Counted from the first letter of the stretch, positions 1 through 9,387 are shown. The stretch is 64,000 nt of DNA from Corallococcus sp. NCRR (GCF_026965535.1 NZ_CP114039.1:8601461-8665460), one strand, 5' to 3'. Made by a program: numbers and translations. Notes: generated from the letters alone by a model not told the origin.

Positions 1-2036
1 AGTCCCGTCTGGACGCCGCCGTGGTGGGCAACCACGAGTTCGACGCGGGCGCCCTCAACTTCGTCCAGAAGGCGCGCAACTTCGCCAACTTCCCGCTGCT
101 GGCCGCCAACTACTACTGGGACGACCCCAAGACGACCGGCACCAACGGCGCCTCCATGGTGACCAACCCCTACACCATCCGGACGGTGAAGGGCCTGCGG
201 GTGGGCGTCATCGGCATGGCGAACATCTCCTCGCTCAACTCCATCGTGGAGGGCGGCAACAGCCTGCAGGTGACGCCGCTGGAGCAGAACGAGGCCGCGC
301 GCTCCTACGTGGAGCTGCTGCGCCCGGTGACGGACCTGATTGTCATCGTCAGCCACCTGGGCCTCACCGAGGACCAGGATCTCATCCAGGGTTATGAGGC
401 CTATTACGAGTACGGCCGCGCGAAGCCCTTCATCAACCGCGCGCACGACGCGTGGAAGGTGCTGGAGTGGTTCGGGCCGGAAGGCAACGACAAGTCGGTG
501 GTGCGCGTGCACATCGCGGGCGTCAACGGCATGGACGTGGTGCTGGGCGGCCACCTGCACGTGGTGCTCAACCCGCCGCAGCTGGTGACGGACCCCTCCG
601 GCCGCAAGGTCGTGCTGTCGCACTCGGGCGCGTTCGCCAAGTACGTGGGCCGCCTGGAGCTGGTCGTGAAGATGCCCAACCAGCGGGGCGAGGAGAACGG
701 CGCCGAGGTCATCAGCCAAGACTACCACGCGTTCCCGGTGGACGGCCTCTGGTGCAACGAGGCGATGCGCAAGTACCGCTTCGACGACAACATCTTCTGG
801 GACCCGGGCGAGTTCATCAACGCGCCGGGCGTGCGCGAGGCCATGGCGGAGTGCGGCCGTCAGGAGGACGCGCAGACGACGGACCTGCTCATCCCGTACC
901 TGCTGGGCATGGACGTGAAGCTGCAGCTCACCTCCATCTTCTCCTACGCGCCGCTGGACGTGCAGCGCCGCAACAACTCCAACGGCGGTGACAGCCCGCT
1001 GGGCAACATCGCCGCGGACTCCATGCGCAAGCGCAACCGCGTGGAGGCGGAGATGGCGCTCACCAACTCCCTGGGCATCCGCGACAACCTCTACGCGGGC
1101 GTGGTGACGCAGGAGGCGATGTTCAACGTGTTCCCGTTCGAGAACACCATCAACATCATGTACCTGTCCGGCGTGGAGATGCAGGAGATGTTCGACTTCG
1201 TCACCGAGCGCTCCGCGGAGCGCGGGTGCGTGAGCCAGGCGCAGATCTCCGGCGCCCGCTTCACCATGGACTGCGCCCAGGTGCAGCTCAACGACCTGCG
1301 CATCGCGTGCACGCCGGCCACGGTGTCCACGGACTGCCCCCAGGACAACCGCGAGGGCCACGCTCCCTGGACCTGCCTGGAGGACACCGCCGGTTCGCGC
1401 TGCTGGGCGCACCCGGGCATCAACATCGAGATCAACGGCCGGCCGCTGGACACCAACGGCACCTACAAGGTCGCGGTGAACGACTACATCGCCAAGGGCG
1501 GCTCCGGCTTCACGGTGCTCAAGCGCAACACCACGCGCATCGAGACGGGCATCAGCCTGCGCGACTCGCTCATCGGCTACATGCAGGGCTTCTGCAACTG
1601 CGACGACCTGCTCAACGGCCGGGAGACGTCCAGCAACGGCACGCGCTGCGGCTCGCTGGTCAACGGCCAGTGGACGGTGGACGAGAAGACGCTGAACTCC
1701 TGCAAGGTGTCCAAGGCCTTCGAGGAAGGGCTCGACAAGACCGTGGGCAGCTGCTCGTGCCGCGACCTGCTCAAGGTGACCGACGACGCCAAGGAGCAGC
1801 CGGCGGCCATGGCCCGGTGCGGCCTGCCGGACACGACGAAGCAGGCGGCCGTGGAGCAGTGCGCGCTGCCGCAGGGGCCCTACACCGGCCGCTGCACCTG
1901 CCGCGACCTGCTGGTGGGCGGCAACCCCACCTGCGGCAACGTGACGAGCCAGCTGCGTTCCTTCTGTGAGAAGCCCACAGCCATGCCCATCGCGAGCGCC
2001 ATCGAGGATGGCCGCATCGGGCGGAGGGTGAAGTGA
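1..2036 (+). CDS. 5'-nucleotidase / calcineurin-like metallophosphoesterase, 5' end missing
   Basis: The reading frame is already open at base 3, so the N-terminus lies outside the window; the visible part is about 677 residues. It starts at the metal-binding GNHEFD motif, continues through SHLGL and GGHLH (further metallophosphoesterase ligands), and has a typical 5'-nucleotidase C-terminal domain (NSLGIRDN, FPFENT, a segment ending AKGGSGF). The family hydrolyses nucleotides or UDP-sugars outside the cytoplasm. The last ~150 residues are unusual: three Cys-rich repeats, each opening with C-x-C-x-D-L-L (codons near 1590, 1750 and 1890) and carrying two further cysteines. The stop overlaps the start of the next gene by one base (TGATG), so the two are probably co-translated. 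Substrate unknown; an extracellular location is inferred from the family and the many cysteines. Confidence 0.88.
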   Translation, partial: SRLDAAVVGNHEFDAGALNFVQKARNFANFPLLAANYYWDDPKTTGTNGASMVTNPYTIRTVKGLRVGVIGMANISSLNSIVEGGNSLQVTPLEQNEAARSYVELLRPVTDLIVIVSHLGLTEDQDLIQGYEAYYEYGRAKPFINRAHDAWKVLEWFGPEGNDKSVVRVHIAGVNGMDVVLGGHLHVVLNPPQLVTDPSGRKVVLSHSGAFAKYVGRLELVVKMPNQRGEENGAEVISQDYHAFPVDGLWCNEAMRKYRFDDNIFWDPGEFINAPGVREAMAECGRQEDAQTTDLLIPYLLGMDVKLQLTSIFSYAPLDVQRRNNSNGGDSPLGNIAADSMRKRNRVEAEMALTNSLGIRDNLYAGVVTQEAMFNVFPFENTINIMYLSGVEMQEMFDFVTERSAERGCVSQAQISGARFTMDCAQVQLNDLRIACTPATVSTDCPQDNREGHAPWTCLEDTAGSRCWAHPGINIEINGRPLDTNGTYKVAVNDYIAKGGSGFTVLKRNTTRIETGISLRDSLIGYMQGFCNCDDLLNGRETSSNGTRCGSLVNGQWTVDEKTLNSCKVSKAFEEGLDKTVGSCSCRDLLKVTDDAKEQPAAMARCGLPDTTKQAAVEQCALPQGPYTGRCTCRDLLVGGNPTCGNVTSQLRSFCEKPTAMPIASAIEDGRIGRRVK

Positions 2037-4018
2037 TGAAGAGACTCTTCCTGCTGTCCACGCTGGCCCTGGCGGCCGGCTGCTACACGAAGGAGTCCGA
2101 GGCGCCCACCGGACTCACGTCCTTCCGCGTGGAGGTGACGAGCATCACCACCGGCGGTTCCGCCGCGACGCTGCTGCCGGTGGTGAACGCCTGCGCGGCG
2201 AAGTACGGCAACGACCAGGCGGCGGTGCCGCTCGACGTGCGCGGCACCACGGACTGCCCCTACACCCTGCCCCGCTCGGACGTGGACATCGGCCTGTCCA
2301 TCACCGCGCTGGACGGCACCGGCGGGGAGATGACGTCCTTCAACGGGCCGGTGTCCTTCCGGGTCATCCCGGGCGACCTCACCGGTGAGTACGGCCAGCG
2401 CTGGACGCAGCTGACCAACGGCAAGGGCACCGGCACCGTGCGCGTGGCCCACCTGTACGGCGAGACGCACGTCTGGGTGCAGGACCAGGACCTGGAGCTC
2501 GTCTACGCGGACGGCGGCGTCGTGGGCGACCTGGCCCAGCTGCCCCAGGAGCCGGCCACGCGCACCCTCGCGACCGGCCTGTCCCCGGGCATCCGCTTCG
2601 AGGAGCCCTCGCTCTCAACCATCAACCTGCCCGAGGGCGGCTCGGAGACGAGCGTCTTCGTCAAGCAGTTCATGCGCGTGGGCCGCAACCCGGAGTCCGG
2701 CGAGCCGCTGACGCAGAACTGCGACCCGTCCGACCCCAACAACGGCAAGCAGATGATGCTGCTGGTGACGGGCACGGACTCCAGCGGCTTCTACGTCACG
2801 GACATGACGGCCTGCCGCGTGGCGGAGAAGAGCGTCACGGGCGCGAACGTGCAGACCGCGGAGCCGGACGGCTTCAACCCGGGCCGCTTCAACAGCATCT
2901 ACATCTACAACTACTCCTTCCCGGAGGGGCTGGACTCCGGCGACCTGCTCTGGACGCTGTCCGGCACGGTGGCGGAGTTCACCAACACCACGCAGATGAG
3001 CTTCCCCGCCTGGACGCTGCGGGAGAACGTGCGCCTCTTGCCGCAGGACCAGTGGAACAAGTACCTGGACCAGGTGCCGCCCGTGGAGATCAACGGCCGG
3101 CTGTGCGGCTACAGCGGCTCGCCGTACCTGGACGACATCCTGTGCGGCTACAGCTACAAGAACTACAAGATGGAGAGCCTGGAGTCCTCGCTGGTGAAGC
3201 TGCGCCGGGTGAAGTTCCCCAAGGTGTTCCGCAACTGCGACGCCAACGGCAACAACGACATGCCCATGTTCTGCCCGGTGGGCAGCAGCGCGTCGCGCAC
3301 CTGGCAGAACTGCTTCGAGGAGCCGCCGGATGATCCGGACCTGCCGGAGCGCAAGTGCGTCATCGACTGCACGCTGGGCATTGGCGAGTACGCCGGCACC
3401 ATCTGCGCGGAGAAGACGACGTACACGAACTTCGGCCAGTTCGTGGTGGAGATGAACGCCACCGGCCCCGCGTCCATGGGCATGGACGAGTCCGTCCCCA
3501 ACCGCATCATGAACGTCAACGTGGGCACCACGGCCGTGCGGCCGGACAAGGCGCTGCCGCTGGGCTACCGGATGAACATCATCTGCACCCAGCCGGTGCA
3601 CGCGCGCTTCGGCCCGGTGAGCGTGACGGCGGACCAGACGGACACGCTCATCCCGGCGAACACCCGCTACGAGTACACGCTGAAGGACTCCGAGGTCACG
3701 GTCGCGCTGGTGCGCGACGCCGCCGCCACGGCCAACGCCGCGTGCAAGGTCGCCCCGGACACGCGCTCGCGCATCAGCCTTCAGATCAAGGACGCGGTGC
3801 CGGACCTGAACCCGGACTGCAACGAGAACGACCCCGACGCGGCGAAGGCGCTCCAGTGCAAGCAGCTGCGGGCGGCCACCTTCGACGTCGTGGGGCACCT
3901 GAAGCACGTGGGTCCGGCGCGTCCGCGCTGGAACGTCCTGCCGCGAGACCAGGACGACCTGTGCTGCTACCCCGGGCCCGGGATGGAGTGCCCGAAGCCC
4001 ATCAAGCCGTGCCCGTAA
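2036..4018 (+). CDS. large predicted lipoprotein of unknown function
   Basis: 660 residues. The N-terminus is a lipoprotein signal: MKR, hydrophobic core, lipobox LAAGC with the acylated Cys at residue 17. The mature protein is therefore probably anchored to the outer membrane. I chose the ATG overlapping the previous stop because a GGAGGGTGA Shine-Dalgarno stretch precedes it; the GTG three bases upstream is in frame but less likely. No known domain is recognised. The body is rich in Gly, Asp, Thr and Pro as in beta-sandwich surface proteins, and a central part (around residues 400-460) has a cluster of cysteines that may form disulfides. It lies between a 5'-nucleotidase and an outer-membrane barrel on the same strand, so a shared role at the cell surface is an inference. 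Confidence 0.8.
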   Translation: MKRLFLLSTLALAAGCYTKESEAPTGLTSFRVEVTSITTGGSAATLLPVVNACAAKYGNDQAAVPLDVRGTTDCPYTLPRSDVDIGLSITALDGTGGEMTSFNGPVSFRVIPGDLTGEYGQRWTQLTNGKGTGTVRVAHLYGETHVWVQDQDLELVYADGGVVGDLAQLPQEPATRTLATGLSPGIRFEEPSLSTINLPEGGSETSVFVKQFMRVGRNPESGEPLTQNCDPSDPNNGKQMMLLVTGTDSSGFYVTDMTACRVAEKSVTGANVQTAEPDGFNPGRFNSIYIYNYSFPEGLDSGDLLWTLSGTVAEFTNTTQMSFPAWTLRENVRLLPQDQWNKYLDQVPPVEINGRLCGYSGSPYLDDILCGYSYKNYKMESLESSLVKLRRVKFPKVFRNCDANGNNDMPMFCPVGSSASRTWQNCFEEPPDDPDLPERKCVIDCTLGIGEYAGTICAEKTTYTNFGQFVVEMNATGPASMGMDESVPNRIMNVNVGTTAVRPDKALPLGYRMNIICTQPVHARFGPVSVTADQTDTLIPANTRYEYTLKDSEVTVALVRDAAATANAACKVAPDTRSRISLQIKDAVPDLNPDCNENDPDAAKALQCKQLRAATFDVVGHLKHVGPARPRWNVLPRDQDDLCCYPGPGMECPKPIKPCP

Positions 4019-4048
4019 TCGCCATTCACCTTTGAGCAGTCGCATTGA

Positions 4049-4073
4049 GCGCCCCGGTGAAGAGCCGGGGCGC
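4049..4073 (+). terminator. GC-rich hairpin without U-tract
   Basis: Perfect 9-bp inverted repeat, GCGCCCCGG and CCGGGGCGC, around a 7-base loop, between the lipoprotein gene and the barrel gene. No run of T follows, so it may be an attenuator, an RNA-stability hairpin or a Rho-assisted stop rather than a classical terminator. Confidence 0.45.
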
Positions 4074-4114
4074 AGGGAGGAGCGGTCTCCCCCGGACCGC
4101 TTCCTGGAGGGACA

Positions 4115-5647
4115 TTGAAAACGTTGCAGACGCTGGCCCTGGCGGGCCTCACAACCCTTTCCGCGCCCGCTTGGGCCGGGGACTTCGTGGACACCCGTTT
4201 GTCGTTCGTCTTCGCGGACGACAACGTGCTGGCGGGCGCGGGAGAGACGACTCCTAACAGCCCCAACGCGCGCTTTGGCGCGGGTAACCAGAACACGCAG
4301 TTCTACGACAACTTCAACACGCGGTTCTCCGGCTTCGAGTCCCTGTCGAACGTCGTGCTCTACAAGCGCATGCCGGCGTTCTTCGAGGGCCTCACCACGG
4401 AGGCGGCCCTCACGCTGCTGGTGCTGGAGCGCCCGTCCGGCGGTGTCGACATCTTCGACAACTCCAGCTACGTGCGCCTGAACTACCAGCCGCCGGGCTG
4501 GGGTGAGAAGGAAGGCATCTCGCTCACCGGCTTCCCGGTGTCCGCGGACCGCTTCCGTCTGGGCTACGCGTACCGCATCTCCTGGGGCGGTAGCTCCATC
4601 TTCACCAACCGCGCCACCGCGTCCGGTGTGCCGGGCGCCAAGTTCCAGGTGACGCGGGACCGCTGGTACGCGTACGTGGGCGGCAAGACGGCGCTGGTGC
4701 TCAACGACCTCATCCTGGAGCAGGAGACGCTCTACGGCGTGATGGCCGGCGCGGGCTGGGACATCCTGGAGACGCTGCGCGTGGAGGCCGGCGGCGGCTA
4801 CTTCCAGAAGGGCATCGTCCCGGGCCTGGCGAACCAGTCCATCGAGGCGGGCGTCAACTCGGCCGGCGTGTCCGGGCAGGTCGTCTACCACGTGGGCGTG
4901 CCGGTGGGCACGAGCGTGGACTTCCGGCTCTACAAGAACGACCCGGAAATCTACCAGCGCTTCTTCGCGCCGGAGACGTACCCGGGTGGCCTGTCGTACT
5001 CCCTCTCGCTGGAGGGCAGCTACCTCACGCAGACCCTGCAGGACCCGGACAAGTTCGGCGCCACCAAGCCCCAGGGCGCCGTGGCGCTCGCCTTCCAGGG
5101 CCGCGCGAAGCTCAACCGCTTCCGCTTCAACGCGCTGGCGCTGGTGCGCAGCCTGTCCTTCATCCAGTTCGACGTGCCGGGCTTCCCGCCGTTCCAGGAC
5201 TTCCCCACGGGCACGGAGCTGAAGCCGGAAGTCTTCGGCGCGGTGGGCGTGGACTACAACATCGAGAAGCTGCACCTGACGCCGGGCTTCATCATCGGCG
5301 CGCAGCAGCCGGCGTCCTTCCGCAGCCCGGTCCCGCTCGTGGGCGGCAGCAACCCGCCCCCCAGCCTCACCGGCACGCGCACGGTCGTGGTGCGTGACGC
5401 CAACCAGCTGAGCATCCTGCCCAGCACCTGCGGCGGCTCCAACGCCTGCGAGGCGGAGCTCATCTGGTCCGCCAAGGCCACCTTCCGGTGGGACCTGTCG
5501 GAGACGGTCGCGGCCGTGGGTGAGGTCTACTACACGTACGACACCAACCGGACCACGTTCGAGGACGACGTGACGGGCATCGCGCAGCCGAACTTCGAGA
5601 AGCCGCACGCGCTGGGCTTCAACACGCTGCTGCAGGCGCGCTTCTAG
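4115..5647 (+). CDS. predicted outer-membrane beta-barrel protein
   Basis: 510 residues with a clear signal peptide (MKTLQTLALAGLTT, cleavage after SAPAWA). Start is TTG preceded by CTGGAGGGA with proper spacing. The mature protein shows alternating aromatic/hydrophobic strands separated by Gly/Asp/Asn-rich turns, and ends in a Phe (LLQARF), as barrels recognised by the BAM machinery do. I recognise no named family; it could be a porin-like or structural barrel. It is the last gene of a same-strand run (nucleotidase, lipoprotein, barrel) and is followed by a strong hairpin terminator. A GC hairpin in the 96-bp gap upstream may reduce its expression relative to the first two genes. Confidence 0.8.
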   Translation: MKTLQTLALAGLTTLSAPAWAGDFVDTRLSFVFADDNVLAGAGETTPNSPNARFGAGNQNTQFYDNFNTRFSGFESLSNVVLYKRMPAFFEGLTTEAALTLLVLERPSGGVDIFDNSSYVRLNYQPPGWGEKEGISLTGFPVSADRFRLGYAYRISWGGSSIFTNRATASGVPGAKFQVTRDRWYAYVGGKTALVLNDLILEQETLYGVMAGAGWDILETLRVEAGGGYFQKGIVPGLANQSIEAGVNSAGVSGQVVYHVGVPVGTSVDFRLYKNDPEIYQRFFAPETYPGGLSYSLSLEGSYLTQTLQDPDKFGATKPQGAVALAFQGRAKLNRFRFNALALVRSLSFIQFDVPGFPPFQDFPTGTELKPEVFGAVGVDYNIEKLHLTPGFIIGAQQPASFRSPVPLVGGSNPPPSLTGTRTVVVRDANQLSILPSTCGGSNACEAELIWSAKATFRWDLSETVAAVGEVYYTYDTNRTTFEDDVTGIAQPNFEKPHALGFNTLLQARF

Positions 5648-5682
5648 AAAGCCGCCTTCGCCCTCTTTCGGGCAGCATCGCG

Positions 5683-5716
5683 GGGCCCGCCGTGTTTCAC
5701 GGCGGGCCCTTCGTGT
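5683..5716. terminator. bidirectional intrinsic terminator
   Basis: Perfect 12-bp inverted repeat, GGGCCCGCCGTG and CACGGCGGGCCC, with a TTT loop, followed by TTCGTGTTTT on the plus strand. It sits between the convergent ends of the barrel gene (+) and the secretion ATPase gene (-). Confidence 0.75.
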
Positions 5717-5718
5717 TT

Positions 5719-7557
5719 TCAGAAGGCGGACGTCATCCGCACCACCTCGTCGAAGGCGGTGAGGCCCTGCGCCAGCTTGCGCACGGCGGCCTCGCGCAGC
5801 GTGCGCATGCCCCCGCGGCGCGCCGCCTGCACCAGGTGCTCGTAGGGCGCCTCGCGGGCGATGAGCTCGCGCACCTCGCGGTTGGTGGAGACGATTTCGA
5901 AGACGCCGGTGCGGCCGGAGAAGCCGGTGCCGCGGCAGCGCACGCACCCCGCCCCCTTGGACAGCTTCACGCCGCCGGGCAACAGCGGCAGGGGGGCTTC
6001 CAGGGCCAACAGCTCGTCCGGCGTGAGCACCGCCTCCTCCGCGCAGTGCACGCAGACGCGGCGCAACAGGCGCTGGGCCATGACGCCCAGCAGGCTCTGG
6101 GCCAGGAGGAAGGCCGGCACGCCCAGGTCCTTCATGCGCGCCACCGCGCCCAGCGCGTCGTTGGTGTGCAGCGTGGAGAGCACCAGGTGGCCGGTGAGCG
6201 CGGCCTGGATGGCGTTCTCCGCCGTCTCCGCGTCGCGGATCTCGCCCACCATGATGACGTCCGGGTCCTGGCGCAGGATGTGGCGCAGCGCCCCCGCGAA
6301 ATCCAGGCCCACCTTGGGCTGTACCTGCACCTGGTTGAAGGTGTCCCACACCATTTCGATGGGGTCTTCAATCGTGGTGACGTTGACGTCCGGCCCCGCC
6401 ACCGCCTTGAGCGCGGAGTAGAGCGTCGTCGTCTTGCCGCTGCCCGTGGGGCCCGTCACCAGGATGAGGCCGTGGGGCTGGTCAATCCATGACTCGAAGT
6501 GGCCCTTCTCGTCCGGGTCGAAGCCCAGCTGGGCGATGTCCTGCACCAGCGTCTCCGGGTCGAAGATGCGGATGACCACCTTCTCGCCGAAGGCGGTGGG
6601 CAGCGTGGAGACGCGCAGCTCCACCTCGCGGCCGTCGCGCTCCGTCTTGATGCGGCCGTCCTGGGGGCGGCGCTTCTCGGAGATGTCGATGCGCGACAGC
6701 ATCTTCACGCGCGACACGATGGGCGGGTGCACCTGCGAGGGCAGCGTGTAGACGGGGTGCAGCACGCCGTCGATGCGCAGGCGCACCACGGCGGTGGCGC
6801 GCTTGGGTTCGATGTGGATGTCCGACGCGCGGTTGTCGAAGGCGTAGCGCAGGAGGTAGTCCACCGCCTGCACCACCGGCCTGTCGGACGCCTCCAGCTC
6901 CTGCGTGCCGCTGAGCGACACCAGCTGCTCGAAGTTGGCGATGGGCGCGTTGGCGCCGCCGAAGTCGTCCGCGGCCTTGGCCAGCGTGTTCTTGAAGCCG
7001 TAGATGTCCGCGATGGAGCGCAGGATGTCCGTCTTCGCGGACAGCACGGGCTCCACCGGCTCGCCGGTGAGCCGGTGGAAGGACTCGAAGAGCTCGCGGT
7101 CGAAGGGGTTGGCCACCGCCACGCGCAGCCGCCCCTGTTCGGTGCGCTCCAGGGGCAGCAGCACGTGCTTCTGCGCGTAGGGCCGGGACACCGTGCGGGT
7201 GGCCAGCGCCATGTCCATCTTCAGCGGATCCAGCTTCCGGTAGGCCAGCCCCGCGGCGCGCGCGGCGGCCTCCGTGACGCGGTCCTCGTCCAGCACCCCC
7301 CGCCCCCCCGGCGCCGGAACCTGGAAGGCCGCGACCACCTCCACGGGCGACACGTCATAGCGGGCCGCGTCCTTCCCCGGCCCGCCCTGCGCCTTGAGCA
7401 CGCGGGCGCGCGCGGCGGGCTCCCGCGCCAACACCTCCTGCGCCTGCTGGGGCGTCAGCAGGCGCTGGGCGACCAGCGCCTCCAGCACGAAGCCCAGGGT
7501 GAAGTCCGTGGCGCTGCGCGAGGGGGCGCTGCTTCCGGGGGGAGCCGCCTGGGTCAC
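5719..7557 (-). CDS. GspE/PilB-family secretion ATPase
   Basis: 612 residues. An N-terminal MshEN/T2SSE-N-like region is followed by the AAA-type motor: Walker A GPTGSGKTTT near residue 369, Walker B with MVGEIRD near 436, a His box with STLHTND, and a tetracysteine zinc site (C-V-H-C and C-V-R-C) near the C-terminus. These are the hallmarks of type II secretion/type IV pilus assembly ATPases, which drive pseudopilin polymerisation from the cytoplasmic face. The zinc site fits GspE or PilB and argues against the retraction ATPase PilT. The GTG start overlaps the upstream stop by four bases (GTGA), so translation is coupled to the MYXO-CTERM protein gene. No other T2SS or pilus genes are nearby, so this looks like an orphan or extra ATPase; whether it is GspE proper is not resolved. 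Confidence 0.88.
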   Translation of the reverse strand: MTQAAPPGSSAPSRSATDFTLGFVLEALVAQRLLTPQQAQEVLAREPAARARVLKAQGGPGKDAARYDVSPVEVVAAFQVPAPGGRGVLDEDRVTEAAARAAGLAYRKLDPLKMDMALATRTVSRPYAQKHVLLPLERTEQGRLRVAVANPFDRELFESFHRLTGEPVEPVLSAKTDILRSIADIYGFKNTLAKAADDFGGANAPIANFEQLVSLSGTQELEASDRPVVQAVDYLLRYAFDNRASDIHIEPKRATAVVRLRIDGVLHPVYTLPSQVHPPIVSRVKMLSRIDISEKRRPQDGRIKTERDGREVELRVSTLPTAFGEKVVIRIFDPETLVQDIAQLGFDPDEKGHFESWIDQPHGLILVTGPTGSGKTTTLYSALKAVAGPDVNVTTIEDPIEMVWDTFNQVQVQPKVGLDFAGALRHILRQDPDVIMVGEIRDAETAENAIQAALTGHLVLSTLHTNDALGAVARMKDLGVPAFLLAQSLLGVMAQRLLRRVCVHCAEEAVLTPDELLALEAPLPLLPGGVKLSKGAGCVRCRGTGFSGRTGVFEIVSTNREVRELIAREAPYEHLVQAARRGGMRTLREAAVRKLAQGLTAFDEVVRMTSAF

Positions 7558-9314
7558 ACCTTCCTCCTTCTGCGGGTGGCCAGGAGCAACACCCCGAGCC
7601 CCACGAGGAATGCCGCGGACGAGGGGGCACTCTGGCAGCCGCAGCCGCCGGGGTCGTTCGTCGTGCCACCCGAGCCGCCGTCCACCGGCGGGGGCGGCGG
7701 CGTGCCACCGTCACCACACAGGGTGCAGGTGCCGCCGTCCGTCTGCGCGTACGGGTCGTAGCACTGGCCACCATTGCCGCAGTAGAGGCCGTTGGGGCAG
7801 TCCTGGTTGGAGCGGCAGGGGGCGATGCAGGCGGTGCCCTCCTGGAAGGGCACGCACTGGAGCGGCGAGGAGCAGGTGCCCGTGCCGCAGTCGCGGAAGC
7901 AGTAGCGGTCCTCGCCGGTGCCCGCCGGGCGGCAGGTGTTGCCGGGGCTGCACGTGCAGGTGGCCACCGAGCACGGCTCCGAGCACACGCCCTGCGGGTT
8001 GCCATTGAGCTTCAGGCACTTCTGGTTGAAGCCGCACTCCGAATCCTGGAGGCACGGGTCGCCCACGCTGCGCGTGCCAGACAGCTGCTGCACGCAGGCG
8101 TGGTCGCAGGAGCGGCAGGCGTAGTTGGAGCCGCAGTCGTTGTTGGTGGCGCAGTCAGCGACGCACACGTCGCCGCCGTTGTCCGGCAGCGTGTTGCAGG
8201 TATAGCCCTGGCGGCAGTCGCCCTTGCCCGGGCGGCAGTTCTTCAGACAGCGCTTGCCCACGGAGCCCACGGACGTGCACGTGGAGCCGGTGGGGCAGTC
8301 CGCGTTGGCGACGCAGGACTCCGTGCAGTAGCCGTCCGTCCACGCCGGGAAGGCGGTGGTCTTGTCCGTGGCCGTCAGGCAGCGCGACTCGGGCGCGCCG
8401 CACGTGGAGGCGCTGGTGCAGGGGTTGCCCACCTTGGTGCCCGTGCCAATCGCCTCCGGCAGACAGGCGTACTGCGAGCCGTTGATGAGCGTGGACGCGC
8501 GGCACTGGTAGGGGGCCGGGCAGGCTCCGGGCGTGCCGGAGGGGCACGGCTTGGAGCAGATCTTCATCGAGTTGCCGCTGGTGGTGGACTGCGTGGTGAC
8601 GCAGGTGAGCCCGGGGCCGCACGCGGCGGTATCACACGGCGAGCCCACCGCGCCCGTCTGGGGATAGCGCTGGCAGAAGGCGCCGCGGTCATACGACGAC
8701 AGGGTGCGCCGCTGCGTGCCCGCGTTCAGCGAGAAGTACATCACCGCGTCCGGGTACTCGTACGTGCTGCCCAGGCCCAGACAGTGGCCCACCTCGCGCA
8801 TCACCGCCGTCTGGATGTCCACGAAGCCCGCGGGCGTGGGGGAGAACGTGGTGAACTTGTGGCTCACGGCGTCCAGGAAGATGTCGCACTGGTACACGTT
8901 GCCGCCGTGGCTCAGCGGCACCGCGGCGGCCACGTTGGCGCCGGCGTTGAGCACGTCCTTGTACTCGGTGCTGTTCGGGTCGGTGACCCAGATGGCGGCG
9001 ACGCTGAAGCCGTCCAGCCGGTCGTTCACGTCCGGGATGGGGACGATGGTGGAGCGGCCCTTGTACGTGAAGGCGGGCCAGGCGCAGTCCACGTCCTGCC
9101 AGGCCTGGAAGGCCTTCTTCACCGCGTCTTCCACCAGCGAGATGTCATTGCCCGAGGGCTGGTTGTTGCGCGCGTCCACGTAGTACGGGAACGGGTCCTG
9201 GCTGTTGTTGAGCACCCAGTGTTCCAGGAACTGGTAGCCCCCCTGGGCCTGCGCTGTCGTGGCCAGCGCCAGCAGTCCAAGGAGGAAGACACTCCGCTGC
9301 GTCCCACGCTTCAT
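7554..9314 (-). CDS. secreted matrixin-like Cys-rich protein with MYXO-CTERM tail
   Basis: 586 residues from the ATG, which has GAGGTG six bases upstream; a GTG nine bases earlier is also in frame. Signal peptide (LLGLLALATTAQA) at the N-terminus. Residues about 30-230 resemble a matrixin/metzincin metalloprotease, but the expected zinc motif HExGHxxGLxH reads REVGHCLGLGS, so the first and third His ligands are lost; a Met-turn-like DAVMYFS follows. From ~residue 235 onward come many short Cys-rich modules. The C-terminus is a MYXO-CTERM tail: GGCGCQS, a hydrophobic segment, then RRRRK, which in myxobacteria directs surface display through type II secretion. The next gene is a GspE-type ATPase coupled by a 4-base overlap. 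Proteolytic activity is doubtful; a binding role is possible. Confidence 0.85.
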   Translation of the reverse strand: MKRGTQRSVFLLGLLALATTAQAQGGYQFLEHWVLNNSQDPFPYYVDARNNQPSGNDISLVEDAVKKAFQAWQDVDCAWPAFTYKGRSTIVPIPDVNDRLDGFSVAAIWVTDPNSTEYKDVLNAGANVAAAVPLSHGGNVYQCDIFLDAVSHKFTTFSPTPAGFVDIQTAVMREVGHCLGLGSTYEYPDAVMYFSLNAGTQRRTLSSYDRGAFCQRYPQTGAVGSPCDTAACGPGLTCVTTQSTTSGNSMKICSKPCPSGTPGACPAPYQCRASTLINGSQYACLPEAIGTGTKVGNPCTSASTCGAPESRCLTATDKTTAFPAWTDGYCTESCVANADCPTGSTCTSVGSVGKRCLKNCRPGKGDCRQGYTCNTLPDNGGDVCVADCATNNDCGSNYACRSCDHACVQQLSGTRSVGDPCLQDSECGFNQKCLKLNGNPQGVCSEPCSVATCTCSPGNTCRPAGTGEDRYCFRDCGTGTCSSPLQCVPFQEGTACIAPCRSNQDCPNGLYCGNGGQCYDPYAQTDGGTCTLCGDGGTPPPPPVDGGSGGTTNDPGGCGCQSAPSSAAFLVGLGVLLLATRRRRKV

Positions 9315-9387
9315 CACCCGCACCTCGTCACGTCACGTCCGCACGGGGCGCTCCGTCTGAGCGCCCGGACGTCACCGGGCGGACACT

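Noticed and set aside
2615..6349. 1244-codon minus-strand open frame
   Set aside because: It is antisense to the lipoprotein and barrel genes and overlaps the ATPase gene in another frame; a by-product of GC-rich codon positions.
5719..7557. PilT retraction ATPase
   Set aside because: The N-terminal extension and the tetracysteine zinc site fit assembly ATPases (GspE/PilB) instead.
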